Source of the DNA: Sphaerosporella brunnea
Lineage: Eukaryota; Ascomycota; Pezizomycetes; Pezizales; Pyronemataceae
Direction: 5' to 3'
NCBI GenBank assembly: GCA_008704415.1
Contig: VXIS01000009.1
Location: 124,001-188,000 of the forward strand
Length of the DNA: 64,000 nucleotides
The notes beneath the pieces are model-generated. The model worked only from the letters and a program-made list of their open reading frames with translations, had not been told where the DNA came from and made no database searches. This document shows, piece after piece, positions 23,349 to 35,015 of the stretch (position 1 is the stretch's first letter; every line of letters begins with the position of its first letter). The translations under genes and the position numbers were made by a program.

Positions 23349-23906
23349 CTCGTATGCCCAGGCCTATGCGACAATACCGCAGTCGAAGCTTTGCGGGGGC
23401 AGTACGATCGTGACGTCGCTCCCACATCTCGGCGTGATAATCCATTTGGCTGACTGGACCGTACTACCGGAGTCCTCGACCGTATCAGGATCGCGGGGTG
23501 GCAATGCCCCGGAGCCGGTGCCACGATCTTGTTCACAACCGTCTGGCTGTCTGTTTGTCGAACGGAACCTGATGCCAATCGGACCCTGGGCGCCATATTT
23601 GGGCCGCTGGGGTGGGGTGGTTGTCAACACGGGGATACCTGGATATAGCAAGAACAATATGCTTTTGTCAAAATACGCCCGACAGATGATGCCCGAACGT
23701 GTGACATCGTGGTGAAGAGCACTTTGCGTCCTTTATCCTGCGGCTTTACGGTCGGTTTCGCGTTGACCTCCGTATCAGCCGCCGCAACCTCAGCTGAATA
23801 CACCACTCCCGCTTCACCGGCGGGGACAGTCGATCCGATGCACAATCCCCGCACGAACGTTTCGGGTGCCCGACCCGGGTTAGGCCAAGCGGATGCGGCG
23901 GGAGGT

Positions 23907-24278
23907 TAGTGTTGTGCACGAGGCGACGGGTCGGTGCGCGGCGGGGTAGGCCGGGGCACGACGGGGTGATTGGGGTTGGACGGGGCGTATCGCGGTGCGA
24001 CGGGGAATCTCGGCGGCGGCGAGGTGAGACTGATCTATGTGCGGCCATGAGGGCCGGGACACTTCCCCGTCCAATTGGCACACAAGATGTTTGTCTGACA
24101 GTGGAAGTTAAGAACACGGCGTCTCCGGTAGACACCCGGCATTATGTAAGATACGGGGTGGCCGGATTGTCGACGGGGCGGCCGGGGCGGGGCGGGGTGG
24201 ATCGGGGTCCGTTGAGGCGGTCGCCGCCGCGTCGGGCCCCGTGCCCCGTCGGGGCGCCCCGACCCGTGCACAGCACTA
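23907..24278 (-). mobile_element. TAGTGCTGTGCAC hAT-like MITE, 372 bp, perfect 8-bp TSD
   Basis: Starts TAGTGTTGTGCACG and ends GACCCGTGCACAGCACTA. It is flanked by CGGGAGGT on both sides (23,899-23,906 and 24,279-24,286), a perfect 8-bp target duplication. The full length is homologous, in inverse orientation, to 31,294-31,709, including a central AT-richer core (GGAAGTTAAGAACACGGCGT). It encodes no transposase. Confidence 0.9.
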
Positions 24279-24286
24279 CGGGAGGT

Positions 24287-25669
24287 ACAGTCAGGGCAGA
24301 TGGTCTGAGTAGGTGTGGTATGAAATCAGCAAGTTCGTATATTGAATGACTCGCAGCTAGCTCGGGGTGTTCGACCTACCGGCATAATTGCGCACCACCA
24401 CGGAATAGGTGCTGGAACTGAAATGGCAAGATGCGCCGGCGAGTATAGAATCGATGGTTTTTCTGCGATCACTGGTAGATATGTAGTCGGCTGGAGTCAG
24501 CGGAGCTGACACCAGCTGCAAGTATCAGTTACATCCAGGGCTCAGGGTGAAGGGAAAACATACGACGCGGCGGGGGGGGGGGGGGCTCTTCAAAAATAGC
24601 GTTGAAAAATGATCAAGAGTTTATTCTCCAGGAAACCGGACGTTTCCACGATGTTGGCGTGTTGTAAAGATGTTTCGTCGGTCATGGACTGTGGTATATA
24701 TACTCCCGAGGGTCTCCATAGAGGACGGTATGATATTATGCCGGGTCGGCATCTAGGCTGCTCGAGTTCCATCTCGATTTCTATTATAGTATATAACTCA
24801 GTCCGTGAGTCATTTTCACTTCCGAGCTGAGGCGGACCGTGAAGTAAAACGTACAATACGCTCTGGCCGGTTATCGAGGTTCCCAACGACCGCGCACAAA
24901 GTGTATGCGCAAAAAACAAGGTTGAGAGTTCCCGAACCGTGTTTCCTTGCTTCGCGGCGATGAAGATGATAGCGGGATTGTAAGTCTACATCCGCAGAAC
25001 CTAGAAGTGGACAACGTGGGCGCGGGCGAAACCTACGTGCTCGTAGGTTTGGAACTACAAGGAGCTGAAGGTTTGTAATGAACCGCACGGAAAGGTTAAC
25101 TCACTCACGGACAGAAACAGCGACATGACTGCCAAATCGCAAGCAAGAAGTTTGGCGCATGCGTTTACGTGGGCAAGAGATACGAACCTGGAAACCTAGC
25201 CGTGCTGGACCGGCGGTGCCAACCCAATGGCTTTGAAAAAGTTAATCGCAAAGTGATAACAGCGGGATCCAGAAGCATGTCCAAGAGCTTCACTCCGGGA
25301 AGGTTGAGACGGCCAAGTCCAGACTGCATAAGCGTTGCTGCGCGAAGCCTACATGGCTGTCATGACGTTTCTTGACAGGCGTCCAAAAGTGGCGACCAGG
25401 AGCACAACCGACCGTGACCCAGATCTGGACGCGGCCAAAGGTAAACGTAAAGTAACTTGTGCACACGCTTAGGCCTGGGCTGGATCCGCCGGCGTAGCAG
25501 CAGATGGCAGCCGACGTAACTCTGAGTGGTTGGTGGCGCCTCGCCGCAGTGGAGGACTGGATCGAGAATGTTGTCTAAGGTTTAGTATATTACAACTCAC
25601 AAATCCAGACTGCCCGGCCACGTCATTACGGGGAAAGTTACGAGTAATCCGATAAAGCTGCTAAGGCCC
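24287..25669. other. No supported gene
   Basis: A run of 16 or so G residues at about 24,570 is the only notable feature. Frames on both strands are short and without motifs. Confidence 0.5.
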
Positions 25670-28600
25670 GCATGCCAGAGGGAAGAACTGAACATGGACA
25701 ACGTATAAATACGACGCTCTCGTCCAGCCCAATGCGGATCCTCACAGTCACAGTCGCCTTTGCTTCCTACCGCCTTCCCGACCGTCGCGATCCATCGTCA
25801 CTTGCGGACCCGGTTCGCTTCGCACCGCTGCATGGGCAGCTTTTGCGACCAGAAAAACTCTTTCTTTTATCCGCACTACTGGCGCTTGGGCTGCACACGC
25901 GCAATCTGGCGAGACGGCGCGAACCATCGCTGCGGATGGAAAAGCTCCACGCCGGGCGCAGGCCTCAATCTCGGCACCGATGACACGGCTCAGTTCGCAC
26001 GTCGCGCCACTGCACCCCGCTCGGCTCGGCTCGATTTGCACGTCGGCATCGGCTGACGTGGACTGCTCGCATCGCACCGCGGCCGCGGATGACCCCAACT
26101 CTACGCAATATTACTTGAGTATCGAGGCGAGCTTTCCTTTCTCTATTGTCGGTATTGTGTCTGACGGACGGACGTTTAGACTACCAATTGCGCGGCTGCC
26201 TGTCCATTCAACACCGGCGTTGCTACGCCACCTTGGCCGCTATCGCGGTCTCGCTGCATTCAACGACAGGTCTCGCGCATCTTTCCTGACGAAGACTACC
26301 GCGCCCGTCGCTCGCAGGGAGAAACGTCCTGCAATGCCATCCAGTATGGCTTGGGAAGGCGCTGATTGTCCTCGACGGTCGCTGGGCACGCGCACTGCTG
26401 ATAAAAGACGTGGCCTGCAGCGATGCTTGGTTGCCGACAAGTGCATTCCAGCCAGCTATGTACTATTACTAAAGACACTGTCAGGTAGGACCGGGGGCCG
26501 TTCAAGATCTGCTGCCAATGCTGACTCCGGTCTAGGGTCGTATCGCGTCTCTATTGTTGACCGCCTCTTCCGGAATCCCATCACTCATCGCCGTTCCGCA
26601 CACATCGCTGTCGTACCTTCAAAGGTCCCGAGCCGCGAAGCACACATTCCACGACTCCAAGAATAGTTGGCGACCACGGCGACCACATTTCTCAAATACT
26701 CAGTCCGAAGAATTGCTCCTGAACGCCGCGCTGTCGTGGGGCCCGCTGGTGGATTGCGTTGGCGACGGCCATTTCCAACTCTACCCATCGCCGATGTTCC
26801 GAAATGCTCCCGAATGGTGCTGGGGAGGTCGGAACGGGGAAAATGTATTAATCGGCCACGCTGGAACAGTGTCTCCCGCGGACCGAGCGCTCGGATGTGG
26901 ATGACGCGGTTTCCCTCGCGGCTCGGTATCGGATAGCAGCGGTCCCTTCACCCTGCTTCAGACCTGTGGCTCGGGGTCACCCGGCTGCATGCACAGCCGG
27001 CGGCATCGACTGGATGACGCAATGTCTGTCACGCAGGGGGATATTTCTGGCTTGCCGAATTGGGGCCTTAGATTCCGACCGCCGAGTGACATCGCTGCGA
27101 TGTTGTTTCTCTCGCTGCGCCCGGCAGGATATCGTCACTTTCAATACCTCCAACGGCGGACCAAATATAGTCCTCCGTCGCTGGCGATTTGCTTTCCCCA
27201 GATCAATGTCGCGCCGTGCGCGCGGCGCAAAAGTCACTGTCGCATACACGCCCGGCTGCGGATACCTTCCAGAACCAAATTCTACGCTCGGATACGTCAT
27301 TGAAACCGATGATTTGAGGTCCGGTCGCGTGCTGTCATATATCCGCGCCTAATCCGGTCGAGTACGTCCTGAGGCTCCGCCGGTAGCAGAACGGACCCTT
27401 CCTGGACACATCACTTATCTACGTTGTGCATTGATCGTAATCGATCACTCCGCAAGAAACAATCTACGGATTGCAGAGTCCACCCAACAACATTCTGCAC
27501 ATAGTCGCATGGATCGCTCGTCCCTGATGAGTTCGCCTGTTTCGCCTGTGGAGTATGCAGTTTGGCGCATTTATGCAGTTATTGGCTTCGGTTTGTCCCT
27601 GTGTTCACTTTTGAATGGCTTTGCGCGTTGATGTGCGTTGTTGCTTAGTCGTTCACCATGCATGCTGTTTGTATGTCAGTTTGAGTTGCGCGGATCTGGG
27701 TGTGTTCTTGATCGCTCTTCATTGCTTTGTTTTCCTCTGTCGCCTGCGGATTATGCCGTTTTCGCGTATCGTTATTGCCGTTTCCGGCGTCTGTTTTGTG
27801 CCTGAGTGTTCTTGTTCGCTATTCTCTGTTTTGTTTGCGTGTTTTGCCTGTGGATTACGTCGCTCTCGCCTCGTTTCTGCCGTTTTCGACGTCTGTTGCT
27901 CCATGAGTTCACGTTTTATGGCTTTGCGCATTGATGCATTGTTGCTTAGACTTGGGGTGTTCTTAATCGCTCTTCGCTGCTGTGTTGGCCTGTTTCGCGT
28001 ATTGTTTTTACCGTTTTCGCCTTCTGTTTCTCCCTGAGTTCACCTTTCCATCACTTTGCGCGCATTGATGTGTGTTGTTGAGTCGTCGTGTATTGTGTGT
28101 CAGTTTGATTTGCGTGAATCTTGGTGTGATCTTACTGTTAGTTCTGCTCTCTGTTGTATGATGCTTCGGTTTTGGGAAGAACCTTGAGCGCGCCTTGGGC
28201 TGAAAGATCTTGACCGTCTGGGTGAGAAGAAATCACAACAAACAGACAGCAGACAGGAAAAACGACACGGAGCATACCTGTTTGAGCAGCGAGGTCAGTT
28301 TTCCTTGACATACGATGCTTGGGATGACATACTGACGGATGTATAGACTTGCTGTCATGGCCGCCTATTGTCGCGAACTGCTACGCTCTCGTTGCGTCGG
28401 TCATTTTGTTGCACCCACCGCGTTGGAAAGTGTTCACACATCACGGCTCTGGGCTATCGCCGCCTCTCTCGGCACTGGTCGGTCACGGCAGCAGGCGGTT
28501 TGTTTCAGTTTCGGACCCATCGCACCGAGATCCCGGTATCGATCCTGCTCGGACCGGGTATCCCCATGAAGCCCGGTCGCTCGGCCTGCCGTCTGCCGCC

Positions 28601-30300
28601 ATTGTTGAACGCGCGAACTCCATGTTGTTCCTCCCGGCTGTTCGTAAACTACACCGCCAGTTTGCGCGACGTCTGCCCCGTTGAAGACACTCAGAGGAGA
28701 AACATCCATTTTTCTCCGCAGTTGCGACCGGCGGAAACCTGGGTGCTCACTGCAGCCATCTTTTTGCAAACGCCAATCGTTGCCGCCGGTCTGTATCGAG
28801 GAGGTCTCGCTTCCTGCACGCGCATTTTCGCGACTTCTGCGCCGTCCCTCCTGTCCCCGGTGGCTGCCACATCTTGATAACGCTTTCCGTGTCCTCACCA
28901 TCGACACATGCATCTATGCTGAACACCTTATTTTTCTGGTTCTTCCCCGTACCAACTTTTTGTGTCCTACACCGACATTTTGCCGCACCTCTGGGCTATC
29001 CATATCAACCAAGACGCATATTCTTGACCACATTCGGTCCGCAGTCGTCGCCGGCACCCCCATCCACAGAGCTCCATATTATCGCGGCATCCGTTGCTTC
29101 ACTTTCAATGGTGCGTTTGGACGCCGGCTCGAACCACGATCCGGGACGCTAGATCATGGTTGCAACGAGAACATGATTTTGCGGATTCGGTGACTGTCTG
29201 GTTGCATCGCAACTTGGTTCCGCGGACCATCGTTCTGAAGCGTCCTGACGATTCTAAAAAAATAGAATCCACCTCCGCCCGGACCACGATTCCACCGTCA
29301 CCACAACCACCCGCAGTGGTAGAATCATGAGTGTGGTCGCACGCTGTTTTACTCGCGGGCAAATGACGGTTGCGCAACCGTAGTTTCACCTCCTCGATCA
29401 TCGTTTCTGTACCACAGTTTACCCGACCGCGAGCGTCTAAACACACCCTAGTTCATCCCCGGCTGCCATGATCGACCAAGAGCTATATTCTGCAACGCGG
29501 CAAATTTTTTTCCAGCACCAGCCGTTTTTCCAAACGCCAATCGGTGCTGCCGTTCGTCATGGACGAAATCCCGTTTCCTGCACCGACATCCTACCGCAGA
29601 TCGGGGCTCTCAATATCAACCAAGACCCATATTGTCTACCACATGCCGTTCGCAGCCGTCGACGGCACCCCGCATCCACGGACTGCGATATTATTGCGGC
29701 ATCCGGCTTTGTCGGTTTTCATCCAGCCCCGCCCGCCACGAGCAAACGAGACATGTTCTTCAACGCGTTCTTTTTTTTTCTACCACCAGCCGTCATTGTC
29801 ACCCCAGCCCAAGATTATTTTCCGCTTCTGGCACGGCCAGGTGCCGGCTGTCGCCAGCAACGCTGGCCCATCTGCTGACCAACTTGCTCCGATCTGGGTT
29901 TCCGGATTCTGCACAACGTCCACCATGTCCCGCGTACGCTCGGTGCCGGATATCTGATCACCCACGACCCGCAGCGATTATTTTTCCGCTTATCAGCCCC
30001 CAACAGCAGCCAATAACAAAGGACATCCGAATCATCCAGCGCATCACGTCTGCTCAGCCTCACACATCGGCGGTCGCCATCGAAGACACATATGGCCCTG
30101 ACACACATTTTGCTATGCCACGGTGTTCGGATCGGCTAAGCCCCATGTTGTCACTACATCCACGATTCCCCGGTTGTCGGTCGTTGCCGGGTATTCCCCC
30201 TGCTGAGACCGTCTCCGGAATGTTGCCTCTGGGCTGCACCAGCTAGCACTATCAGCCAAGACCATTATACTAGATTGCGTAACGTTTTTTCGGCTTCTCA
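25670..30300 (+). repeat. Long block of diverged repeats, open in many frames
   Basis: Long overlapping plus-strand frames occur in all three phases, which indicates composition rather than one gene. Internal repetition is visible: 28,970-29,100 and 29,580-29,700 share ACCGACAT...CCGCA, then ATATCAACCAAGAC and ATATTATCGCGGCATCCG-like blocks, so that both copies translate SGLSISTKTHI followed by a GTP-x-x-R motif about 20 residues later. Separately, 27,500-28,090 is a T-rich degenerate tandem repeat (listed on its own). The similarity at peptide level could mean that an old coding repeat was amplified here, but frames are broken and I recognise no family. Confidence 0.45.
27500..28090. repeat. 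Degenerate T-rich tandem repeat
   Basis: Recurring blocks include GAGTTCAC-TTT followed by TGGCTTTGCGCRTTGATG (about 27,607, 27,903 and, weaker, 28,036), GTGTTCTTRATCGCTCTTC (about 27,702 and 27,957) and TTTTGCCTGTGGATTA-like segments. Spacing is irregular (about 130-300 bp). The hydrophobic frame across it (27,615-28,037) is explained by the repeat composition. Confidence 0.65.
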
Positions 30301-31285
30301 GTCGCCGTCGGCTCTGAAAGTGCAGCAAGAACCACAAGTATCAGCAGTTCACATCATATTGTGCACGGCATCCATTTGTTTGCCTCTTCTCAGCCGTCGT
30401 GGATACCACTACACGCGATAGCATCGTACCATCGCTTTGACTTCGGTACAACGCTGAATCATCGCCCCGCAGCCCATGGCCACGAGATATCCGAATATCA
30501 TGCCGGGGATAGCACGACTGTTGCGCTATTCACAGCATTGCCAAGGCTCAGCACGGCGAGCTCATTGTTGCTCCGTTGATATCCATGCGCCGCCAGACGT
30601 CTATCGTCCATCGCCAACTAGTGCAGCTATGCAGCCGCTCCAGGGAACCGCCACGTATCGCTGAGTGCTGCCTCACCTGCAAAGCGTTCAACACGCTGAG
30701 CGACTGGAATGGAGAGGGACACATTTTCCGGCGACGTGGCAGAGCACAGGTCCAAGGCTCAGCACAGAAGGAGCGTGGCCCACACGCGATTGTTCGGATG
30801 TCTGCTGACTCCCACCAAGCTTATGCGTGTATAATCTTACGAGGTGGCCTGAGGCTCCCGCTGTTTGCCACGCCCAGACATCCAGCGAGCGCCGCGTCCT
30901 TCGTAAATTCAGGGGGGCCCGGCAGCAGGACCATCAACGATATGTTACGTTGTGCTGCACTTTGGCCTATCTGCGATTCCGCGAGCATTGTCAAGCCAGG
31001 TGGCATGGTTGTTTCCTTCTGGCGTGTTTGCACCGCACTCACCTGTGGCATTCAATGTCGAAGTGACGAGTGACATCTCATCCCAAAGATTCCGATGATT
31101 GCGATGATTGTTATGATGGGGATCGCGGAAAAAAAAAATTGGCCTATCCCCGTGTCGCCTATGCAATCCCTGGCACCTTGGGCAGCTAGTCTTTTGGTGG
31201 TCTCATACCGGCGGTATGCATGCTGTTGTCTTGGTGCGAAGATTGCATACACGCAATGTGGTCGGGCGGCGAGTGGCAAGGACAG
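30301..31285. other. No supported gene
   Basis: Overlapping frames on both strands, none with motifs. Confidence 0.45.
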
Positions 31286-31293
31286 GGCCAAGG

Positions 31294-31709
31294 TAGTGCT
31301 GTGCACGGGTCGGGGCATGGGGCGCGACGGGGCGGCGACTGCCTCAACGGACCACGATCCACCCCGCCCCGCCCCGGCCGCCCCGTCAACAACCCGGCCG
31401 CCCCGTCGCTGACCCGGCCACCTCGTGGGAAACCCAGCCACCCCGTATATTGCATAATGCCGGGTGTCTACCTGAGACGCCGTGTTCTTGACTTCCACTG
31501 TCAGACGAACATCCTGTGTGCCGATTGGACGGGGAAGTGTACCGTCCATCATTGCCCTACATACATCAGTCTCACCTCGCCGCCGCCCCGAGATTCCCCG
31601 TCGCACCACGATCCACGCCGCCCGATCCCGATCACCCCGTCGTGCCCCGGTGCACCCCGTGGCGCCCCGCCCGCCTGAGCCCCGACCCGTCGCCCCGTGC
31701 ACAGCACTA
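31294..31709 (+). mobile_element. TAGTGCTGTGCAC hAT-like MITE, 416 bp
   Basis: Starts TAGTGCTGTGCACGGGTCGG and ends CCCGTGCACAGCACTA. Flanks are GGCCAAGG (31,286-31,293) and AGCCAAGT (31,710-31,717), identical at the inner six of eight positions. It is homologous over its length to the inverted copy at 23,907-24,278. A 296-codon minus-strand frame runs across it (31,052-31,942); since the frame simply reads through the element and its GC-rich arms, I do not accept it as a gene. Confidence 0.88.
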
Positions 31710-31739
31710 AGCCAAGTGTACGGTATAGAATACCAAGCT

Positions 31740-32300
31740 GCTGAGATGCAGAAGTGTTTGTAGGCGGCTGACACGCCGTAGACCCGTGTTGGGATGTGTA
31801 CACACCACCAACCATATCTGTCACCGGTGTGACTCCGCCAGACGCTAAGTGGTGGTAGGATTGGGGAGTTGCAGAGTCTACCATCCTCGCATTGGCAACC
31901 GTGATCAACATCAGTCCTCCCGGTGAGAACGCATACGCACATGCGCCGACATAGGAGAGGCAGGATTCATGTATTGCGACTGAATCTCGCCTGCAACTGT
32001 GACATCCGTCAGGTTTTACCACCGCCGTGGGGGAATAGGTCACAGAAGTTTGTGTTTGCACTGCTACCGGGAGATGGCGGTGGACTATTGCCACCCCCAT
32101 TAGCGGTTCGTTATTCGGCGGTCCGCCACGGGGCAAGTGTCCTCTGCCATCACCCTTCGACCGATCCGTGATCGAGTATGGTACTATATTGGTAGCGAAA
32201 CCAGATCGCGCCCGGTATAGACACCGCCGTCATCATTGCGTATGGTAGCACAGTACAAACGTGCTGCATTGTCGAGCGGTGCCTGTTAGAGCTTTTTGGT
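31740..32300 (+). repeat. Dispersed repeat R, copy 1 (carries an empty insertion site)
   Basis: Landmarks in order: GAGATGC...GTGTTTGTAGG, GCCGTAGACCCGTGTT...ATGTGTAC, then GCGCCGACATAGGAGAGGCA, GATTCATGT...GCGACTGAATCT, GAAGTTTGTGTTTGCACTG and a late TCTGCCATC block. The same landmarks recur in order at 33,436-34,330, 34,440-34,800 and partly at 38,100-38,240. No coding capacity is evident. At the place where copy 2 carries a transposon, this copy has a single uninterrupted CCGTAGAC. Confidence 0.75.
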
Positions 32301-32929
32301 CGTTCAGTTTTTGATCACATTGTATGCAGCCGCTTGCAGCCATGACATGCGAGGAGACTATGCTACACCTTCGGCCGAGGCTTTACAACAGAGCACTGCG
32401 GCTCCTCTAAAGGAAGGTGACCAATGTAATAGTACCCGGGAAATATTCGCGCCAAGGAGATTCGGATCATGAGACGCACATCAGGGAAAGGACACAAGGG
32501 AGAGAAAAAGGGATCCACCCATTATGCAGCCCCATCGGGTCAGGTCCCAACGTTGGTGGTGCCTAGAAAATCGATCACAGCCTCCGTGCGTCTGTTATCG
32601 GCCAACAGTGCCGCGGTGGCTGTTGCCGGCCATCGCTTCTATTTTTCCCATTTGTGGCATCCGCCACTGCCTTCCATAGAACCATCGTGTCGACCCCGCC
32701 TGACCCACACAACCCTCATTTATCATCCGCTCAGCGTCCAGTCCAATGGAAGTACGGGTCAGTAGGGGCCTTCCCTATTTGTAGCTGTAGAATGCGACTG
32801 CGTTCTTGGTCTTAAACGCAGTGGGACCGGACTTCCTTCTTCGCCTGTAGTGCCTTTGTGTTTACAGTGCGCAGATAGCCATGGTTCTCTCTCGCGTGCC
32901 TTTACCTCAGAGTCAGACTCTGCGGCCGA

Positions 32930-33400
32930 TCGTAGCAAGAGATGCGGTATACAGCAGGTCACTGGTTAGGGGTTTGATGGTGCCTTCTTTGCTGGATGGT
33001 CTGCCAGTTTGTTCCCCAGCACGGCTACATGGAAAAGCACCCAGTGGTCGCTGGCTTTTAGGTTTGACCTCTGCACGGGCGACGTGCGGTAGCAACCACT
33101 GCCGGGGTCCGTGCGTGTCGTGTTGTAGGTGTTTCAGGGTCGCCTGTGCATCAGTGAACAGGCGGACGCATCCCGTGGGGATGGTTGCGCACCATGACGT
33201 TTGTGAGCGCCATCTCGAGGCCGGCATCAACGCCGAATAGTAATGCATCCTACTCCTCTTTGCTGTCGCCGATGTACGCAGACGTGTGTCCCCACCTTTT
33301 CGCTTCGGTGTTGACCTGTGTTATATCTGCGTATCCACAGTCCCCGTCGTCTCGCTGACACGTAATCTGGTGGGTCGGTGGGTGGCCGAGGGTGGATGGG
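32930..33400 (-). pseudogene. LINE RNase H domain relic
   Basis: Minus-strand peptides in order fit an RNase H domain of a Tad/Jockey-type LINE. GYADITQVNTEAKRW and IGDSKEE are followed, after an in-frame TAG at 33,250-33,252, by DALLFGVDAGLEMALTNVM (the usual E-x-x-A-L helix). After a +1 shift comes VRLFTDAQATLKHLQ (the conserved F-T-D-S-Q-A-A-L-K motif). GEQTGRPSSKEG near 32,970 resembles the final G-N-E-x-A-D-x-x-A-K motif, with its aspartate lost. At least one frameshift and one stop make it inactive. No reverse transcriptase remains upstream on this strand; instead repeat R begins there. Confidence 0.7.
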
Positions 33401-33435
33401 AGAAGGGAACCGAAGGCACTACGGGATGGCATACT

Positions 33436-34330
33436 ACATGCCGAGATGCTGGTGTGTTTGTAGGTTGCTGGCAGAGGCCGTAGACCAGTGTTCCTAATAG
33501 CCAGCCCGCCCGTCGGGCTGATGCTGGGCTGCATGGGCTGATCAAAACGACGGGCGGGCTGTTTGGGCTGCAGCCCACGTCGGGCTGGCTTCCAGCGGAT
33601 GCAGGGATCATGCGCTCTGGGGAATGGAGCAACAGCTACACAGAAACACTCTTCCGTTTAAGACGTAACTAGGTCAAACTGATGGTTGCATGACACGTTC
33701 ACCTCAGTCGAAAGTGCTTGGCAGCCCGACAGCCCAACAGCCAGCCCGTCGTGATTTTGAGACAGCCGGGCGGTCGTCTTTTGGCAGCCCGCTCGCACAG
33801 CCGTAGACCCGCGTTCGTATGTGTACATACCACACCACCCTTGGTGACCGCCAAACCTATATGTGACTGGTGTGGCGATGCTAGGTGTTGGGCACTGGTC
33901 GCACTGGGCGTTGCAGAATCTCTTAGGGCGGCCATCATCAACTTCAGGCCGCCCGGTAGATTCCCGGTGGATGGGCCTGCATAGGAGAAGCTCGGATTCA
34001 TGTACAGCGACTGAATCTAACCGCCAACTCGGACATAGGCATACCGGCAGTTTTTACCATGGTCGTGGTACAATAAGTGGCAGGAGTTTGTGTTTGCACT
34101 GGTAGCGATGAAGTGGTGCATCGCCTCCCGCAGTGGATGTGTGTTATTCCGCGGTCAGCCACACTCCGTCGGGGTGAGGGTCTACCCATCAATACGGCAC
34201 GTAAAAGATGTCGCCATGCGGTGTCAGTCTCTGGTCATCTGCCATCGGCCTTCGCCCAGTCGCTCTTTGAGTATGCCAGCACTCAAGCATCGACAGTAGG
34301 GACGCGCTTCATCGTCGAGCGCCTGACACA
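33436..34330 (+). repeat. Dispersed repeat R, copy 2, interrupted by an insertion
   Basis: Shows the same ordered landmarks as 31,740-32,300. The repeat runs 33,436-33,485, is split by the element at 33,486-33,800, and resumes at 33,801 with CCGTAGACCCGCGTTC. The right part includes GATTCATGTACAGCGACTGA, GGAGTTTGTGTTTGCACTGG and GTCTGGTCATCTGCCATCG-like blocks. Confidence 0.8.
33486..33800. mobile_element. hAT-like MITE, 315 bp, nested in repeat R
   Basis: Starts CAGTGTTCCTAATAG and ends CTCGCACAG. The terminal inverted repeat is weak (the C-x-G-T-G pattern only). Flanks are CCGTAGAC (33,478-33,485) and CCGTAGAC (33,801-33,808), a perfect 8-bp duplication. Many GGGCTG/CAGCCC motifs near both ends resemble hAT subterminal repeats. 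The paralogous copy of the host repeat at about 31.77 kb has the unoccupied site with one CCGTAGAC, which supports the boundaries independently. Confidence 0.8.
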
Positions 34331-34439
34331 GTGGTGCAGATTCTATAGGCTCGGGTTCTCTTGGGCACCGTGGAGTGGTGGCAAAGCGTCAGTCCCATGG
34401 ATGCCTAGATGGGCATCCACTCCCTAGGTCTCGGGCCCC

Positions 34440-34800
34440 ACGGCTGTCAGGCCGACCGGTGGATCGCCTGTGGGCATGCATATGCATATGCGCCGGCATA
34501 GGAGAGCCCGGATTTACGTACAACGACTGAATCTAACCGCCCACTCTAACATCCCCGTACCGTCAATTTTCAGCACTCGCGTGGTGGCATAGCTTCCAGG
34601 AGTTTGTATTTGTACTTGTATTCCGCGATCGCGGTCATGGTGAATTGGAGCATTGGGGGTTCGTTATTCAGAAGTTTGCATCCGCATAAGATCCACCGAT
34701 CCAATACGCCACGTGAGAAATGTCGCAATGCGGTGTGACTGTCTGGTCATCTGCCATCGCCCATCGCCCAATCACTCATTCAGTATCGAACTATCGTAGT
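34440..34800 (+). repeat. Dispersed repeat R, copy 3 (partial)
   Basis: Contains CGCCGGCATAGGAGAGCCCG, GACTGAATCTAACCGCC, GGAGTTTGTATTTGTACTTG and CTGGTCATCTGCCATCGCCC in the same order as copies 1 and 2. It lacks the first part of the unit. It lies directly upstream of the gene fragment at 35,016. Confidence 0.75.
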
Positions 34801-35015
34801 TGCCGTCACAAGATCGTGGTAATTGAGTTGAGCATCGCCGCGGGGATAGCCTCGTTGACAGCACTCCACCCCTTTGAGAGTCATTCGTCATCAGTAAGTG
34901 ACCTCTCGGTTCAACCTGTGGGTGGAGGAGGCTCTGCGTCCGGTAGATGGTTCCTGGGTTTTGTGATCATCGTTAGGGAGTTTAGGGTCGTTAAGGTAAC
35001 CGATGACTGCCGCCG

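Noticed and set aside
24565..24590. Poly-G run as a regulatory or quadruplex element
   Set aside because: An isolated homopolymer, possibly length-uncertain from sequencing; nothing around it supports a function.
27615..28037. 140-codon hydrophobic frame as a membrane protein
   Set aside because: It lies wholly in a T-rich degenerate tandem repeat, which explains both openness and hydrophobicity.
31052..31942. 296-codon minus-strand open frame
   Set aside because: It reads straight through a hAT-like MITE (31,294-31,709) and repeat R. Its apparent homologue at 23.9 kb is just the other MITE copy.
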